Assembly: GCF_042665525.1 (NCBI RefSeq)
Contig: NZ_JBHTCQ010000001.1
Span: 1,054,001-1,118,000 of the forward strand
Length of the DNA: 64,000 bases
Reading direction: 5' to 3'
Source of the DNA: Allobogoriella alba
Lineage (GTDB): Bacteria > Actinomycetota > Actinomycetes > Actinomycetales > Actinomycetaceae
Shown: piece after piece, positions 42,201 to 52,551 of the stretch
Numbering within the stretch: position 1 is the first letter of the stretch
Layout of the letters: each line of letters begins with the position of its first letter
Notes under the pieces: generated by a model
What the model was told of the DNA's origin: nothing
The model's input: the letters and a program-made list of their open reading frames with translations, nothing else
The model's database searches: none
Translations under genes and position numbers: made by a program

Positions 42201-43694
42201 ATGAGCCGTGAGGTGCGTGACGCCGTCGTCGTCGGCAGCGGGCCGGGCGGCCTGGCCGCCGCGGTGACGCTGGCCCGGGCGGGCCTGGACGTCCTCGTCC
42301 TGGAGGCCCAGCCCACGGCCGGCGGCGGCGCCCGCACTCTCGACCTCGGCCTTGCGCCGGACCTCACGCACGACCTGTGCTCCGCAGTCCATCCGCTGGC
42401 CCTCGCGAGCCCGTTCCTGCGGGCCTTCGACCTGCCCGCCCGCGGCGTCGAGCTCGCGGTCCCCGAGCTGTCCTACGCCCAGCCGTTCGAGGGGCGGGAC
42501 GCGGGCCTGGCCTACCGCGACCTGGACCGCACGGCCGAGGGGCTGGGCGCCGACGGGCCGGCCTGGCGGCGGCTCATGGCGCCCCTCGTCGAGCACAACG
42601 ACGCGGTGGTGGCCCTCGGCCTGGGCGACCACCGTTCGGTACCGGGTGAGCTGCTCTCGCCCGGCGGCGTGCAGGCCGCGATCGCGTTCGGCACCGCCAT
42701 GCTCGAGCAGGGCACGCCCCTGTGGGGCGCACGGTTCACCGACGACGTCGCACCGGCCCTGCTGACCGGGGTCGCCGCCCACACCATCAGCGCGCTGCCC
42801 TCGCTGCCGTCCTCCGGCACGGCCCTGCTGCTGGGGTCCCTCGCGCACGCCGTCGGGTGGGCGATCCCGGTGGGGGGCAGCCAGCGCATCACCGACGCGC
42901 TCGTCGCCGACCTGCGCGCCCACCGCGGCGAGCTGCGCCTGGACACCCCGGTCACCACCTGGCGGGCGCTGCCGCGGGCCCGTGCCTACCTCTTCGACAC
43001 GACGCCCGGCACGCTCGCCCGGGTCTGGGGCGAGCGGATGACTCCGACGGCGAGGCGCGCACTGGAGCGCCACCGGCACGGCCAGGCCGCCGCGAAGGTC
43101 GACTTCGTCCTGTCCGGTCCCGTCCCGTGGTCCGACCCGCGCGTCGGCGGCGCCGCGACGGTGCACCTGGGCGGCAGCCGGGAGGAGATGGCGGCCGCCG
43201 AGAACACCGTCCAGGCCGGCCGGCACGCGGACCGGCCCCTGGTGCTGCTCTCGGACCCGACCGTCGCCGACCCGTCCCGGGCCGTCGGGGGACTGCGGCC
43301 GTTGTGGACCTATGCGCACGTCCCGGCGGGCTCCCCGCGCGACGTCACCGAGACGGTCACCGCCCAGATCGAGAGGTTCGCGCCGGGCTTCCGGGACCTC
43401 GTGGTCGCCGCGCGGTGCATCCCCGCCGCGCGGATGGCCGAGCACAACGCCAACTATCCCGGCGGTGACATCGCCGCGGGCGCCATCACGATGCGGCGGA
43501 TGGCACTCGGCCCGCGGCTCGCCTGGGACCCGTACCGCGCGGGCGTCCCCGGCGTGTACCTGTGCTCGCAGGTCGTCCCGCCGGGCCCCGGCGTGCACGG
43601 GCTGACCGGGTGGTTCGCCGGCCGGCGCGCGCTCCGCGAGCGGTTCGGTATCCGGCGCGCGCCGGACCTGGCCCCTGACGGCGTGGTCACCTGA
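42201..43694 (+). CDS. Phytoene-desaturase-like FAD/NAD(P) oxidoreductase
   Basis: A 497-aa flavoprotein of the CrtI/amine-oxidase fold. The ADP-binding motif is VVVGSGPGGLAAAVTLARAG followed by VLVLEAQPTAGGGARTLD. The C-terminal FAD segment is GVYLCSQVVPPGPGVHGLTG. Such NAD(P)/FAD proteins include phytoene desaturases and many of unknown function; there are no carotenoid genes nearby, so carotenoid synthesis should not be assumed. It begins 28 nt after the LytR_C gene, with GGGGCCGG as weak ribosome site, and converges with the SGNH hydrolase with an 8-bp overlap. Confidence 0.8.
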   Translation: MSREVRDAVVVGSGPGGLAAAVTLARAGLDVLVLEAQPTAGGGARTLDLGLAPDLTHDLCSAVHPLALASPFLRAFDLPARGVELAVPELSYAQPFEGRDAGLAYRDLDRTAEGLGADGPAWRRLMAPLVEHNDAVVALGLGDHRSVPGELLSPGGVQAAIAFGTAMLEQGTPLWGARFTDDVAPALLTGVAAHTISALPSLPSSGTALLLGSLAHAVGWAIPVGGSQRITDALVADLRAHRGELRLDTPVTTWRALPRARAYLFDTTPGTLARVWGERMTPTARRALERHRHGQAAAKVDFVLSGPVPWSDPRVGGAATVHLGGSREEMAAAENTVQAGRHADRPLVLLSDPTVADPSRAVGGLRPLWTYAHVPAGSPRDVTETVTAQIERFAPGFRDLVVAARCIPAARMAEHNANYPGGDIAAGAITMRRMALGPRLAWDPYRAGVPGVYLCSQVVPPGPGVHGLTGWFAGRRALRERFGIRRAPDLAPDGVVT

Positions 43695-44457
43695 CGACCT
43701 GCGGCACCGGGCGCTTCGGCGGCCGGCCGTCACCCGTGGACGTCCCGCGCAGCCGGCGAGCGACCCACGGGCCGAGGTAGGTGCGTGCCCAGGTGAGCTC
43801 ACCCCGCAGCCGCTCCGAGCGTGCCCGCGGCGGCAGCGGCTCGAGCGGGTCGTCCCAGGAGGCGGTCCGTGGCTCGAGGCCGAGCGCGACCAGTGCGGCC
43901 TGTGCCACGCGCTCGTGCCCCGCCGTCGACAGGTGGACCCGGTCTGACGCCCACATCCTCGGGTCGCGCAGGCTCCGCATGCCCCACAGGTCGAGCACGT
44001 GGGCGCCGTGGCGGCGGGCGATGGACCACACGTGCGTGTTGAAGACGGCCACCTTGGGCCGGATGGCGCGCAGCAGCCCCACGGACGGATCGGTCCCGCT
44101 GGCCATGAGGACGTCGACGCCACGCCGCCGGACCTGTGCCACCGCGGCGTCGAGCCGGCCGGCCAGCGCGTCCGGGTCCGAACCGGGGCGCAGCAGGTCG
44201 TTCCCGCCGCCGACCACGGAGACCAGGTCCGGCTCCAGCTCCAGGGCCGCCGGGAGCTGCTCGCCCAGGATCTGTCCCAGGAGCCGTCCGCGCACGGCGA
44301 GGTTGGCGTACTCCACCGTGGCCGGCGGCGCCAGGTCGGCGAGCTGACGCGCGAGGAGGTCCGCCCAGCCCCGGGTGACCTCAGGCTCCGCGGGGTCGGT
44401 GTCCCACAGTCCTTCGGTCATGGAGTCGCCGGTCGCGACGTATCGACGCCACCTCAC
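43687..44457 (-). CDS. SGNH/GDSL-family hydrolase
   Basis: A 256-aa esterase-type protein. Block I is YVATGDSMTEG with the nucleophile serine, the block-II glycine is in NLAVRGRLLGQI, block III is VVGGGNDLLRPG with the oxyanion asparagine, and block V is DRVHLSTAGH with the catalytic Asp and His. All four SGNH residues are present, so it should deacylate an ester. There is no signal peptide, so it is cytosolic. The GTG start shares GTGA with the stop of the GH15-like gene. Its C-terminus overlaps the convergent flavoprotein gene by 8 bp. Confidence 0.88.
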   Translation of the reverse strand: MRWRRYVATGDSMTEGLWDTDPAEPEVTRGWADLLARQLADLAPPATVEYANLAVRGRLLGQILGEQLPAALELEPDLVSVVGGGNDLLRPGSDPDALAGRLDAAVAQVRRRGVDVLMASGTDPSVGLLRAIRPKVAVFNTHVWSIARRHGAHVLDLWGMRSLRDPRMWASDRVHLSTAGHERVAQAALVALGLEPRTASWDDPLEPLPPRARSERLRGELTWARTYLGPWVARRLRGTSTGDGRPPKRPVPQVVR

Positions 44458-45905
44458 AGCTCGCCTGCCTCCTCCAGCGCCGCGACGGCGAGCACCACGT
44501 TCGCGCACGACCACGCCAACGGGGCGACGGCGGCCGGCGAGCCGTCGGCCAGGACCTTCTCCGGGATCGCGCCCGAGGCGGTGCGGTGCGCGGCGACCCA
44601 GTCGAGGTAGGCGAACGCCCGGTCCGGATGACCGTTCTCGGCCGCGGTCAGGGCGTAGAGCGTCGTCTGCGGCGTCCAGGTGATGCCGTCCCGCTTCCAG
44701 CCGGCGCCCGGCGCCACACCACCGGCGGGACGTGCCATCTCCTCGGTCGAGCGCAGCCACGCCTCCGGTGAGCCGGCGAGGGGCTGGACGGTGAAGGGCG
44801 GCAGCAGCATCGCCGTCGCCGCGTCCCGGCCGTCCGTGCCGAGCAGCGCCGAGAGCAGGTCGGTCTCGGCGTACCGCTGGTAGCCGCCCGGGCCGAACGT
44901 CGCCTCGACGGCGGTGCGGACCTGGGCGGCGCGCTCCGCCGTCGTCTCGGCGCGGGCGGTCTCGCCGTGGGTCGCGTACAGCTCGGAGACGTGCTCGAGC
45001 CCCGCGAGCAGGGGCGCGACCGTACCGAGCGTGAGCTCCTCCTCCGCCACCTCCCAGTAGTCCGCTGACGCCGGCGGCAGGTGCGGCGGGGCGGCCGTCG
45101 CGTCCAGCACGTGGTCCGTGGTGGCGTCGAGCATCGGGCGAAGTCGCTCGAACGCGGCCGACCGTGCGTCGTCGTCGATCTGCGTCAGCACCGTCGCGGC
45201 GGACCACAGGACCCAGCCGTTGCCGTCGAGCTGAGGGCCGCGGTCGTCGGGGACGCCGGAGCCGTCGGGCAGGTAACGGGCCTGGAAGCCGCCGTCCTCG
45301 TCCTGCAGCGAGCCGACGAAGTCGAGGATCTCGAGCGAGTCACCGGGGTGGCCCGCCGTCGCCAGGGCCGCCGCCACGAAGGAGGCGTCCCGGGGCCAGA
45401 CGTACCGCCACCGGTCGGTCCAGGCGGCGACGGCGGCCCCGGGCGCGGCCCGGGTGAGCGAACCGTCCTCGGGGAACGTGCCGCCGACCAGGGTGTGCAT
45501 GTCCAGCAACGCGTCGGTGACGAGTCCCTCGTAGCGGGTGCCGGCGCCCGGCACGGTGCCGGAGGCGAGCCAGTCTCGATGCGCGTCGGCCAGCGACCAG
45601 GCCTGGGGGTCGTCCGCCGAACGCGCGAGCACGCGGCTGCCGGGCAGGTACAGCGCGGGCCGGTGCGCGGCGACGTCGGCGACGGTGCCGTCGGCCCGCA
45701 CGTGCACGCCGTCGAGGTAGAGGTCGACGAACGCCTCGGTGGGCTCGGTGGCCCGGTGGTGCACGACCCACAGCGCCGGCCCGGTGAGCAACAGGATCCC
45801 GAGCGCGGCGGAAAGGGCCCGGCGGCGCCGCGGCACCGCGGGACCGGGCGGGCGCGGTTCCGCGCGCGGCGGTGCGGACCGCTCGCGCAGCTCCGCCAAG
45901 GTCAT
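44454..45905 (-). CDS. Membrane-anchored GH15-like (six-hairpin) glycosidase
   Basis: A 483-aa protein. A short cytoplasmic N-terminus with RRRRALSAALGILLLTGPALWVV forms a signal-anchor, and the rest is outside. The (alpha/alpha)6 glucoamylase pattern is visible: RWRYVWPRDASFVAAALATAGH, GNGWVLWSAATVL, WTPQTTLYALTAAENG, and GAIPEKVLADGSP near the C-terminus where the general base sits in GH15. It should hydrolyse an alpha-glucoside or related glycan at the cell surface. TAACCT (minus strand, 45912-45917) is 6 nt upstream of the ATG, suggesting leaderless translation. It shares an upstream region with groEL. Confidence 0.78.
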   Translation of the reverse strand: MTLAELRERSAPPRAEPRPPGPAVPRRRRALSAALGILLLTGPALWVVHHRATEPTEAFVDLYLDGVHVRADGTVADVAAHRPALYLPGSRVLARSADDPQAWSLADAHRDWLASGTVPGAGTRYEGLVTDALLDMHTLVGGTFPEDGSLTRAAPGAAVAAWTDRWRYVWPRDASFVAAALATAGHPGDSLEILDFVGSLQDEDGGFQARYLPDGSGVPDDRGPQLDGNGWVLWSAATVLTQIDDDARSAAFERLRPMLDATTDHVLDATAAPPHLPPASADYWEVAEEELTLGTVAPLLAGLEHVSELYATHGETARAETTAERAAQVRTAVEATFGPGGYQRYAETDLLSALLGTDGRDAATAMLLPPFTVQPLAGSPEAWLRSTEEMARPAGGVAPGAGWKRDGITWTPQTTLYALTAAENGHPDRAFAYLDWVAAHRTASGAIPEKVLADGSPAAVAPLAWSCANVVLAVAALEEAGEL

Positions 45906-45957
45906 CCCGGCAGGTTAGTCGTTCGCTCCGGCGGTCCGGTCGGGTTGCCTCGCGAAT

Positions 45958-45984
45958 CTTGCACTCGCCCCGTGAGAGTGCCAG
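45958..45984. promoter_or_regulatory. CIRCE-like element 1 (HrcA operator)
   Basis: CTTGCACTC, 9 nt, then GAGTGCCAG matches the CIRCE consensus TTAGCACTC-N9-GAGTGCTAA at 7 of 9 positions in each arm. It overlaps the likely -35 of the groEL promoter. Confidence 0.65.
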
Positions 45985-45987
45985 TAT
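45959..45987 (+). promoter_or_regulatory. Putative groEL promoter
   Basis: TTGCAC (45959-45964) and CAGTAT (45982-45987) are separated by 17 nt. CIRCE element 1 covers this stretch and CIRCE element 2 covers the expected start point, so HrcA would block it directly. Confidence 0.45.
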
Positions 45988-45991
45988 CGAG

Positions 45992-46018
45992 TTAGCACTC
46001 TCGTGACGAGAGTGACAA
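45992..46018. promoter_or_regulatory. CIRCE element 2 (HrcA operator)
   Basis: TTAGCACTC (45992-46000), 9 nt, then GAGTGACAA (46010-46018): a perfect left arm and 7 of 9 matches on the right. It is centred 34 bp from element 1 and about 125 bp before groEL. HrcA binding here is established knowledge for groE genes in Gram-positives. Confidence 0.85.
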
Positions 46019-46129
46019 CACCCAGGTTGGTCGGTGAGGCCAGGGCGACGGCGGGACGTGACCGTCGGAGTCGTGGCCGTCCGTCGCGGGCGCCGCCAGC
46101 CGTACCACCACCCAGTGGAGGATCCAAGC

Positions 46130-47758
<1,629 letters not shown>

Positions 47759-47826
47759 GCCTGACCGCCTAGCCCGGAACCCAGGGCCCGAGACCCGCCG
47801 CACAGGCGGGCTCGGAGAACGGCTGG

Positions 47827-47860
47827 AGGGCGGCACCCCCGTTGCGGGGGTGCCGCCCTT
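47827..47860 (+). terminator. groEL terminator
   Basis: AGGGCGGCACCCCC (47827-47840) pairs perfectly with GGGGGTGCCGCCCT (47846-47859), 14 bp around a 5-nt loop, followed by T. It lies 68 nt after the stop codon. Confidence 0.88.
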
Positions 47861-47946
47861 CCGCGTGTACGGAGACGCCTGAGTTGCGAGGCTTGGGTAC
47901 ATCAAGCGCGGGCTACCTCTGGGACTCGGCTCGGTACCGTGCCCTC

Positions 47947-48357
47947 ATGAGTGGAGCTCCCCCACGGGGGGCGCACCCGCGGGTGCTGCTCGCGGCGGCG
48001 TCCGAGCTGCTCGGCGAGCGGGAGGTCGTCGCCTGGTGTCGCCGGCTGCTGAGCGGTCAGGAGCGCGACGACGACCCGGACCTGGCCTGGCTCGGCGGCA
48101 CCGAGGACTGGGCCCTGTACTGGCGCCGGGTGTGGGGCGCCCGTGGCCTGCTGTACGTCTGGGACGACGACGCGGCGACGGTTGACGCCGTGGCCAACGG
48201 TCTCGACGACGAGCACTGGCGGGTGCGGGAGATGGCCTGCAAGGTCGTCCGTGCGCGTCGGCTCTCGGTGCTGGCCGGCGAGGTCTCCGCGCTGCGCGAC
48301 GACGGGAACGACCGGGTGCGGGCCGCCGCGGACCGGGCGCTGGCAACCCTCGCCTGA
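47947..48357 (+). CDS. Small HEAT-repeat-like protein
   Basis: A 136-aa soluble helical protein. The C-terminal half has two HEAT-type helical pairs: DDEHWRVREMACKVVRARRL and DDGNDRVRAAADRALATLA, with the typical Asp-x-x-x-Arg-x-x-Ala spacing. The N-terminal half has a Trp-rich segment (LAWLGGTEDWALYWRRVWGARGL begins near residue 48). HEAT repeats mediate protein contacts; no partner is indicated. The ATG has TACCGT 6 nt upstream and no ribosome site, so it is probably leaderless. Confidence 0.7.
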   Translation: MSGAPPRGAHPRVLLAAASELLGEREVVAWCRRLLSGQERDDDPDLAWLGGTEDWALYWRRVWGARGLLYVWDDDAATVDAVANGLDDEHWRVREMACKVVRARRLSVLAGEVSALRDDGNDRVRAAADRALATLA

Positions 48358-48440
48358 CGGTCCGCCGGACCGGACGCTCCACGGACGGCCGACGGAGGTT
48401 CGCCGGGCGGACATCTGCGCCGGGCCGACCGGCCGCGCTC

Positions 48441-48446
48441 TAGGTT
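48441..48446 (+). promoter_or_regulatory. Putative -10 element (TAGGTT) of a leaderless peptidase mRNA
   Basis: TAGGTT ends 6 nt before the GTG at 48453. There is no Shine-Dalgarno sequence. Confidence 0.4.
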
Positions 48447-48452
48447 GGTCCT

Positions 48453-50459
48453 GTGTCCGAGCTCTTCACCGACTTCACCGACATCGACGGCTTCGTCCGC
48501 ATCCCCCGCCTCACCGCCGTGACCACCGGTCCCACCGGGCGTGTGGTCGCCGCGATCCAGGAGGCCGACGAGCACGGCTCGCGCTTCGTCTCCGCACTCT
48601 GGGAGCTCGACCCGACCGGCGGGGGTGACGCCCGCCGACTCACCTTCTCCGAGAAGGGGGAGAGCGGGCCGGTCCTCACCCGGGACGGGTCGTTGCTGTT
48701 CACCTCCGCACGGCCGGACCCGCAGGGCTCCGACGGCGAGGAGGACGTGTCCGCCATCTGGCGCCTGCCCGAGCGCGGCGAGGCGAGCGTCCTCGCCTCG
48801 ACCCCGGGCGGGCTCGAGATCCTCGCGGTGGCCGACGACGGCGCCGTCCTCGCAGCCACCTCCGTGCTGCCCGGCGGCACCCTCGAGGACGACGCCGAGC
48901 GACGCAAGGAACGCAAGGACGCGAAGCGCACGGCCATCTGGCACACCGGCATGCCGATCCGGTTCTGGGACCGCGAGCTCGGCGACGTCAGCCCGCGCCT
49001 GGTCCTCGTCACGCCCGACGGCGAGGTCACCGACCTGATTCCCGACGCCGACACGGTCAACCTCCGCAACGCCGCCGCGGACATCTCGCCCGACGGCGGC
49101 ACCGTCGCCACGACCTGGACCGTGCGCACCCGCGGGGCCGAGACCGCGACGTCGGTGCTCCTGGTCGACGTCGCCACGGGCGAGCGCACCACCTTCCTCG
49201 CGGCCACCGAGCACGAGCACTACGGCGCCCCGCGGTTCTCCCGCGACGGGAGCAGGATCGCGGTGACCCGCTCGACCGTCTCCAGCAACACCGACACGAG
49301 CTACGCGTTCCTCGAGATCCACCCCGTGGACGGCGGGGAGCCGACCCGCGTCGACGTCGGCGACGTCACCGTGGATGAGTACACCTGGAGCGACGACGGC
49401 ACGCTCGTCGTCGCCGGCGACCTGCACTCCCGCGGCGCGATCCTCGCGGTCGACGGCGCGACCGGCGCGGTGCGCACCCTCGCCGACGACGCCGTCTACG
49501 TGAGCGTGGCGCCGACCGCGGACGGTTCCGCCGTCGTGGCGCTGCGCTCCGACGTCGCCACGCCGGCGCGGGCGGTCGTCGTGGCACGCGCGGGCGGTCA
49601 GGCGCGCGAGCTGGCCGCCCCGGGCGGCGTCGGCGAGCTGCCCGGCACCCTGGAGTGGGTCGAGACCGAGATCGACGGCGTGCGGGTCGGCGGTTGGCTG
49701 TGCCTCCCGGCGGGCGCGTCCACCGAGCGGCCCGCGCCGGTGATGCTGTGGATCCACGGCGGACCGCACGCGTCCTACAACGCGTGGAGCTGGCGATGGT
49801 GCCCGTGGCTTGCCGTCGCACGCGGGTACGCCGTCCTCATGCCGGACCCCGCGATGTCCACCGGGTACGGCCACGCCGGGCTCAACCGCGGCTGGCCGCG
49901 CCGTGCCGACGTCGTCTACCGCGAGTGCGAGACGCTTCTCGACCAGGTGCTGGGGTGCGCGGAGCTCGACGGCACGCGAACCGCGATGCTGGGTGCGTCG
50001 TTCGGCGGGTTCATGGCGAACTGGATCGCCGGTCACACGGACCGGTTCGACGCGATCGTCTCCCACGCCGGCCTGTGGGCCCTGGAGCAGCAGCACCGCA
50101 CCACCGATGCGGCCGCGTCGAAGATGCGGGTGCACGGCCACGAGGACGACGAGCCCGACTGGTACCGGACCTACTCCCCGGACCGCGCCGTCGCCGACAT
50201 CAGCACACCGGTGCTCCTGACGCACGGCAACCGGGACTACCGCGTGCCGGTCAGCGAGGGCATCCGGCTGTGGTGGGAGCTGGTCTCCCGCTGGCCCGGA
50301 GACCCGGCGGACCTACCGCACCGGTTCCTGCAGATGACGTCGGAGAACCACTGGGTCCTGACCCCGTCGAACCAGGTGACGTGGAACCGCACGGTCCTGG
50401 CGTTCTGCGACCAGCACGTGCTCGGGGGCGACCCGGTCCCGGACGTCCTGCCCTGGTGA
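48453..50459 (+). CDS. S9 family prolyl-oligopeptidase-like peptidase
   Basis: A 668-aa cytosolic peptidase of the acylaminoacyl/dipeptidyl peptidase group. The N-terminal ~400 residues form a beta-propeller of WD40/PD40-like strands (for example GAPRFSRDGSRIAVTRS). The C-terminal alpha/beta hydrolase has PAPVMLWIHGGPHASYNAW, the nucleophile S516 in LGASFGGFMANW, D595 in THGNRDYRVP and H633 in SENHW. It should cleave short peptides. The start is a GTG with TAGGTT 6 nt upstream and no ribosome site. It is convergent with the multicopper oxidase (11-bp gap). Confidence 0.92.
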   Translation: MSELFTDFTDIDGFVRIPRLTAVTTGPTGRVVAAIQEADEHGSRFVSALWELDPTGGGDARRLTFSEKGESGPVLTRDGSLLFTSARPDPQGSDGEEDVSAIWRLPERGEASVLASTPGGLEILAVADDGAVLAATSVLPGGTLEDDAERRKERKDAKRTAIWHTGMPIRFWDRELGDVSPRLVLVTPDGEVTDLIPDADTVNLRNAAADISPDGGTVATTWTVRTRGAETATSVLLVDVATGERTTFLAATEHEHYGAPRFSRDGSRIAVTRSTVSSNTDTSYAFLEIHPVDGGEPTRVDVGDVTVDEYTWSDDGTLVVAGDLHSRGAILAVDGATGAVRTLADDAVYVSVAPTADGSAVVALRSDVATPARAVVVARAGGQARELAAPGGVGELPGTLEWVETEIDGVRVGGWLCLPAGASTERPAPVMLWIHGGPHASYNAWSWRWCPWLAVARGYAVLMPDPAMSTGYGHAGLNRGWPRRADVVYRECETLLDQVLGCAELDGTRTAMLGASFGGFMANWIAGHTDRFDAIVSHAGLWALEQQHRTTDAAASKMRVHGHEDDEPDWYRTYSPDRAVADISTPVLLTHGNRDYRVPVSEGIRLWWELVSRWPGDPADLPHRFLQMTSENHWVLTPSNQVTWNRTVLAFCDQHVLGGDPVPDVLPW

Positions 50460-50470
50460 GCGGGCCGCGG

Positions 50471-51949
50471 TCAGTGGCCGTGGTGGGCAGGCGGTGACCC
50501 GGCCTCCTGGCCCGGCTCGACCACGACGAACTGGCCCATCATCCCCTCGTCCTCGTGCAGCAGCATGTGGCAGTGATACATGTACGGCACGTCCGGGTCG
50601 GCGTAGTCCTCGAAGCGCATGACCAACCGGTAGGTGCGGTTCGGCTCCAGGTAGATGGTGTCCTTGCGGCCGGCCAGCTCCGGCGGAGGCTGGGCACCGT
50701 CGATCGAGGCGACCTCGAACTGCACGTCGTGCACGTGGAAGCTGTGCGGCACCGGGTGACGATTGCGGACCTCCCAGATCTCGGTCTCACCGACGGTGAC
50801 CGTCTCGTCGATCCGGCTCATGTCCATCCGGCGGCCGTTGATCTCCCGGTCCTGCAGCTCGAACGTCCGGGTGACCGTCGCCGCCGCCTCGTCCGGACCG
50901 GTGTCGTGGTGCGCCCACCGCGGTTCCGGCGACGGAGCCAGCTCCGCCGCGGCACGCAGCTCGAGCACGTCGAACGCGTCGTTGCCGCCGAACGCGAACG
51001 GCGCCGCGACGCCGCCGAGGTCGGGGTCTGCCGAACGCAGCCGCACCGTCTCGCCGGGCCGCATCTCCACCACGATCTCCGCCCGTTCCCCCGGCGAGAG
51101 CCGCACGCCGTCCGTGCGTACCGGGCGCGCGAGGAGGCCGCCGTCCGTACCGACGAGGTCGAACGTCCGGTCCTCGAACCCGAAGGCATACGTCCGCGCG
51201 GTCGAGCCGTTCAGCAGCCGGAGCCGGACGCGCTCGGTGGTGACCGCGTGGTACGCGCCCACGGTGCCGTTGGCCATGACGAGGTCGCCGTGCAGGCCCA
51301 CCGCGTTGCCGTCCGAGTCGAGGTCCAGCTCGCCGTCCTCATCGAGCGTCTTGTCCTGGACGATCACCGGGACGTCGTCCACGCCGTACTCGCTCGGCAG
51401 CGAGGCGGCGCGGGAGGCGTCGTCGTCGAGGAGGAACAGGCCGGCCAGGCCCCGGTAGACGTGCTCCTCGGTCTGCCCGTGCGGGTGCGGGTGGTACCAG
51501 AGCGTGGCGGCCGGCTGGTCGATCTCCCAGCTGGGCCGCCAGGTCGCGCCGGGCTCGACCGGCTGGTGCGGCCCGCCGTCCATCTCGGCCGGCAGGTGCA
51601 TGCCGTGCCAGTGCACGCTCGTGGCCTCCGTGAGGCCGTTCGTGACCTCGACCGCCACCCGCTCACCGCGCTCGGCCCGCAACGTGGGGCCGAGGTAGCT
51701 CCCGTCGAATCCCCACGTGGTGGTCATGGTGCCGGGGAGGAAGGACGTCCTGCCCTGCTGCGCGGTGAGCTCGAAGACCCGGACGCCGTCCTCGACGCGG
51801 GACTCGGCGAGCGGCGGGACGGTCAGCTCGGCCGAGAAGTCCTGGTCACGGACCGGCGAGGTGCTCGGGATCGCGCCGCACGCGGCGGCCGCGACCGCCG
51901 TGACCGCGGCGAGGACCGCCGCACGCCGCGCACGGGCGGTCGTCCTCAC
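50471..51949 (-). CDS. Multicopper oxidase lipoprotein (CueO/CotA type)
   Basis: A 492-aa exported oxidase. A signal ending AAVTAVAAAAC suggests lipid attachment. The copper ligands are all present: HWHGMH, YHPHPHG, HSFHVHD and the C-terminal YHCHMLLHEDEGMM with the T1 Cys, His and axial Met. It therefore has complete T1, T2 and T3 sites and should oxidise Cu(I), phenols or metals with oxygen. The N-terminus also has a DQDFSAELTVPP segment typical of actinobacterial members. The GTG start shares GTGA with the upstream membrane protein. A nearby CsoR/CstR-like operator (54430-54466) hints at a copper-related regulon. Confidence 0.92.
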   Translation of the reverse strand: MRTTARARRAAVLAAVTAVAAAACGAIPSTSPVRDQDFSAELTVPPLAESRVEDGVRVFELTAQQGRTSFLPGTMTTTWGFDGSYLGPTLRAERGERVAVEVTNGLTEATSVHWHGMHLPAEMDGGPHQPVEPGATWRPSWEIDQPAATLWYHPHPHGQTEEHVYRGLAGLFLLDDDASRAASLPSEYGVDDVPVIVQDKTLDEDGELDLDSDGNAVGLHGDLVMANGTVGAYHAVTTERVRLRLLNGSTARTYAFGFEDRTFDLVGTDGGLLARPVRTDGVRLSPGERAEIVVEMRPGETVRLRSADPDLGGVAAPFAFGGNDAFDVLELRAAAELAPSPEPRWAHHDTGPDEAAATVTRTFELQDREINGRRMDMSRIDETVTVGETEIWEVRNRHPVPHSFHVHDVQFEVASIDGAQPPPELAGRKDTIYLEPNRTYRLVMRFEDYADPDVPYMYHCHMLLHEDEGMMGQFVVVEPGQEAGSPPAHHGH

Positions 51950-52395
51950 GGGCGGGTTCCACGCAGCCGCTGCACCAGCAGCGCCAGGACACCCGCGACG
52001 GCGCCCCAGATCGCGTTCGTGGCCAGCATCGGCACGATGGCGACCGGCGTGGCGAGCGGGCCCTGCAGCGTGCCGGTCATCACGGGGGAGAGGACCGCGC
52101 TGAGCGCGATGCTGCAGGCCGCGTACGCCAGACCGGCCAGCGTCAGCGTCAGCACCGGCCGCGGGGCACGGCCGATCCCGACGACCGCGACCCACACGAG
52201 CGTGATGAGCATGGTCAGGCCGAGAGCGACCACCGGGGTGGGCAGGGCGTCGGCCACCCCGGTGATGCGCACCAGCGGGCGGGCGAGGGCCAGCGCGCCC
52301 AGGCCGATGACGAGCGACCAGCGCAGGTGCGGACCGGCCTGCCCGTGGAAGGCGGCAGGGTCGGGATGGGGGATCGGAGAGGGGTGGTGTGTCAT
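51946..52395 (-). CDS. Four-helix membrane protein preceding the multicopper oxidase
   Basis: A 149-aa protein with a His/Pro-rich N-terminus (MTHHPSPIPHPDPAAFHGQ, potentially metal-binding) and four hydrophobic helices, the last being ATNAIWGAVAGVLALLVQRL. No family is recognised. It is translationally coupled to the multicopper oxidase, which points to a copper or metal-related job. TAGCGT (minus strand, 52403-52408) is 7 nt upstream of the ATG with no ribosome site. It diverges from the histidine kinase gene. Confidence 0.72.
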   Translation of the reverse strand: MTHHPSPIPHPDPAAFHGQAGPHLRWSLVIGLGALALARPLVRITGVADALPTPVVALGLTMLITLVWVAVVGIGRAPRPVLTLTLAGLAYAACSIALSAVLSPVMTGTLQGPLATPVAIVPMLATNAIWGAVAGVLALLVQRLRGTRP

Positions 52396-52476
52396 GCTCA
52401 GAACGCTAGAAATCGGCGGCCTGGCGCCACATCGGCCCGCAGGCGTCTCCTGCCGCCGCGCGGGCTCGACATCGGG

Positions 52477-52494
52477 TGTCGCTTCCGGGCGACA
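52477..52494. promoter_or_regulatory. Inverted repeat upstream of the two-component genes
   Basis: TGTCGC (52477-52482) and GCGACA (52489-52494) are exact complements around TTCCGG; a further GACATCGGGTGTC (52468-52480) overlaps. Such spaced repeats are typical of NarL/LuxR-type regulator sites, so this may be an autoregulatory site serving both divergent transcripts. Confidence 0.4.
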
Positions 52495-52539
52495 TCACCC
52501 TGACGCCTGCGGACGGTGTCTCGGGGTCGCCCCGATTCC

Positions 52540-52545
52540 TAGGCT
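52540..52545 (+). promoter_or_regulatory. Putative -10 element (TAGGCT) of a leaderless kinase mRNA
   Basis: TAGGCT ends 6 nt before the GTG at 52552. There is no Shine-Dalgarno sequence. Confidence 0.4.
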
Positions 52546-52551
52546 GTCCCC

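Noticed and set aside
42201..43694. Carotenoid desaturase
   Set aside because: The fold fits, but no crtE, crtB or crtY genes are nearby, so only a generic FAD oxidoreductase call is supported.
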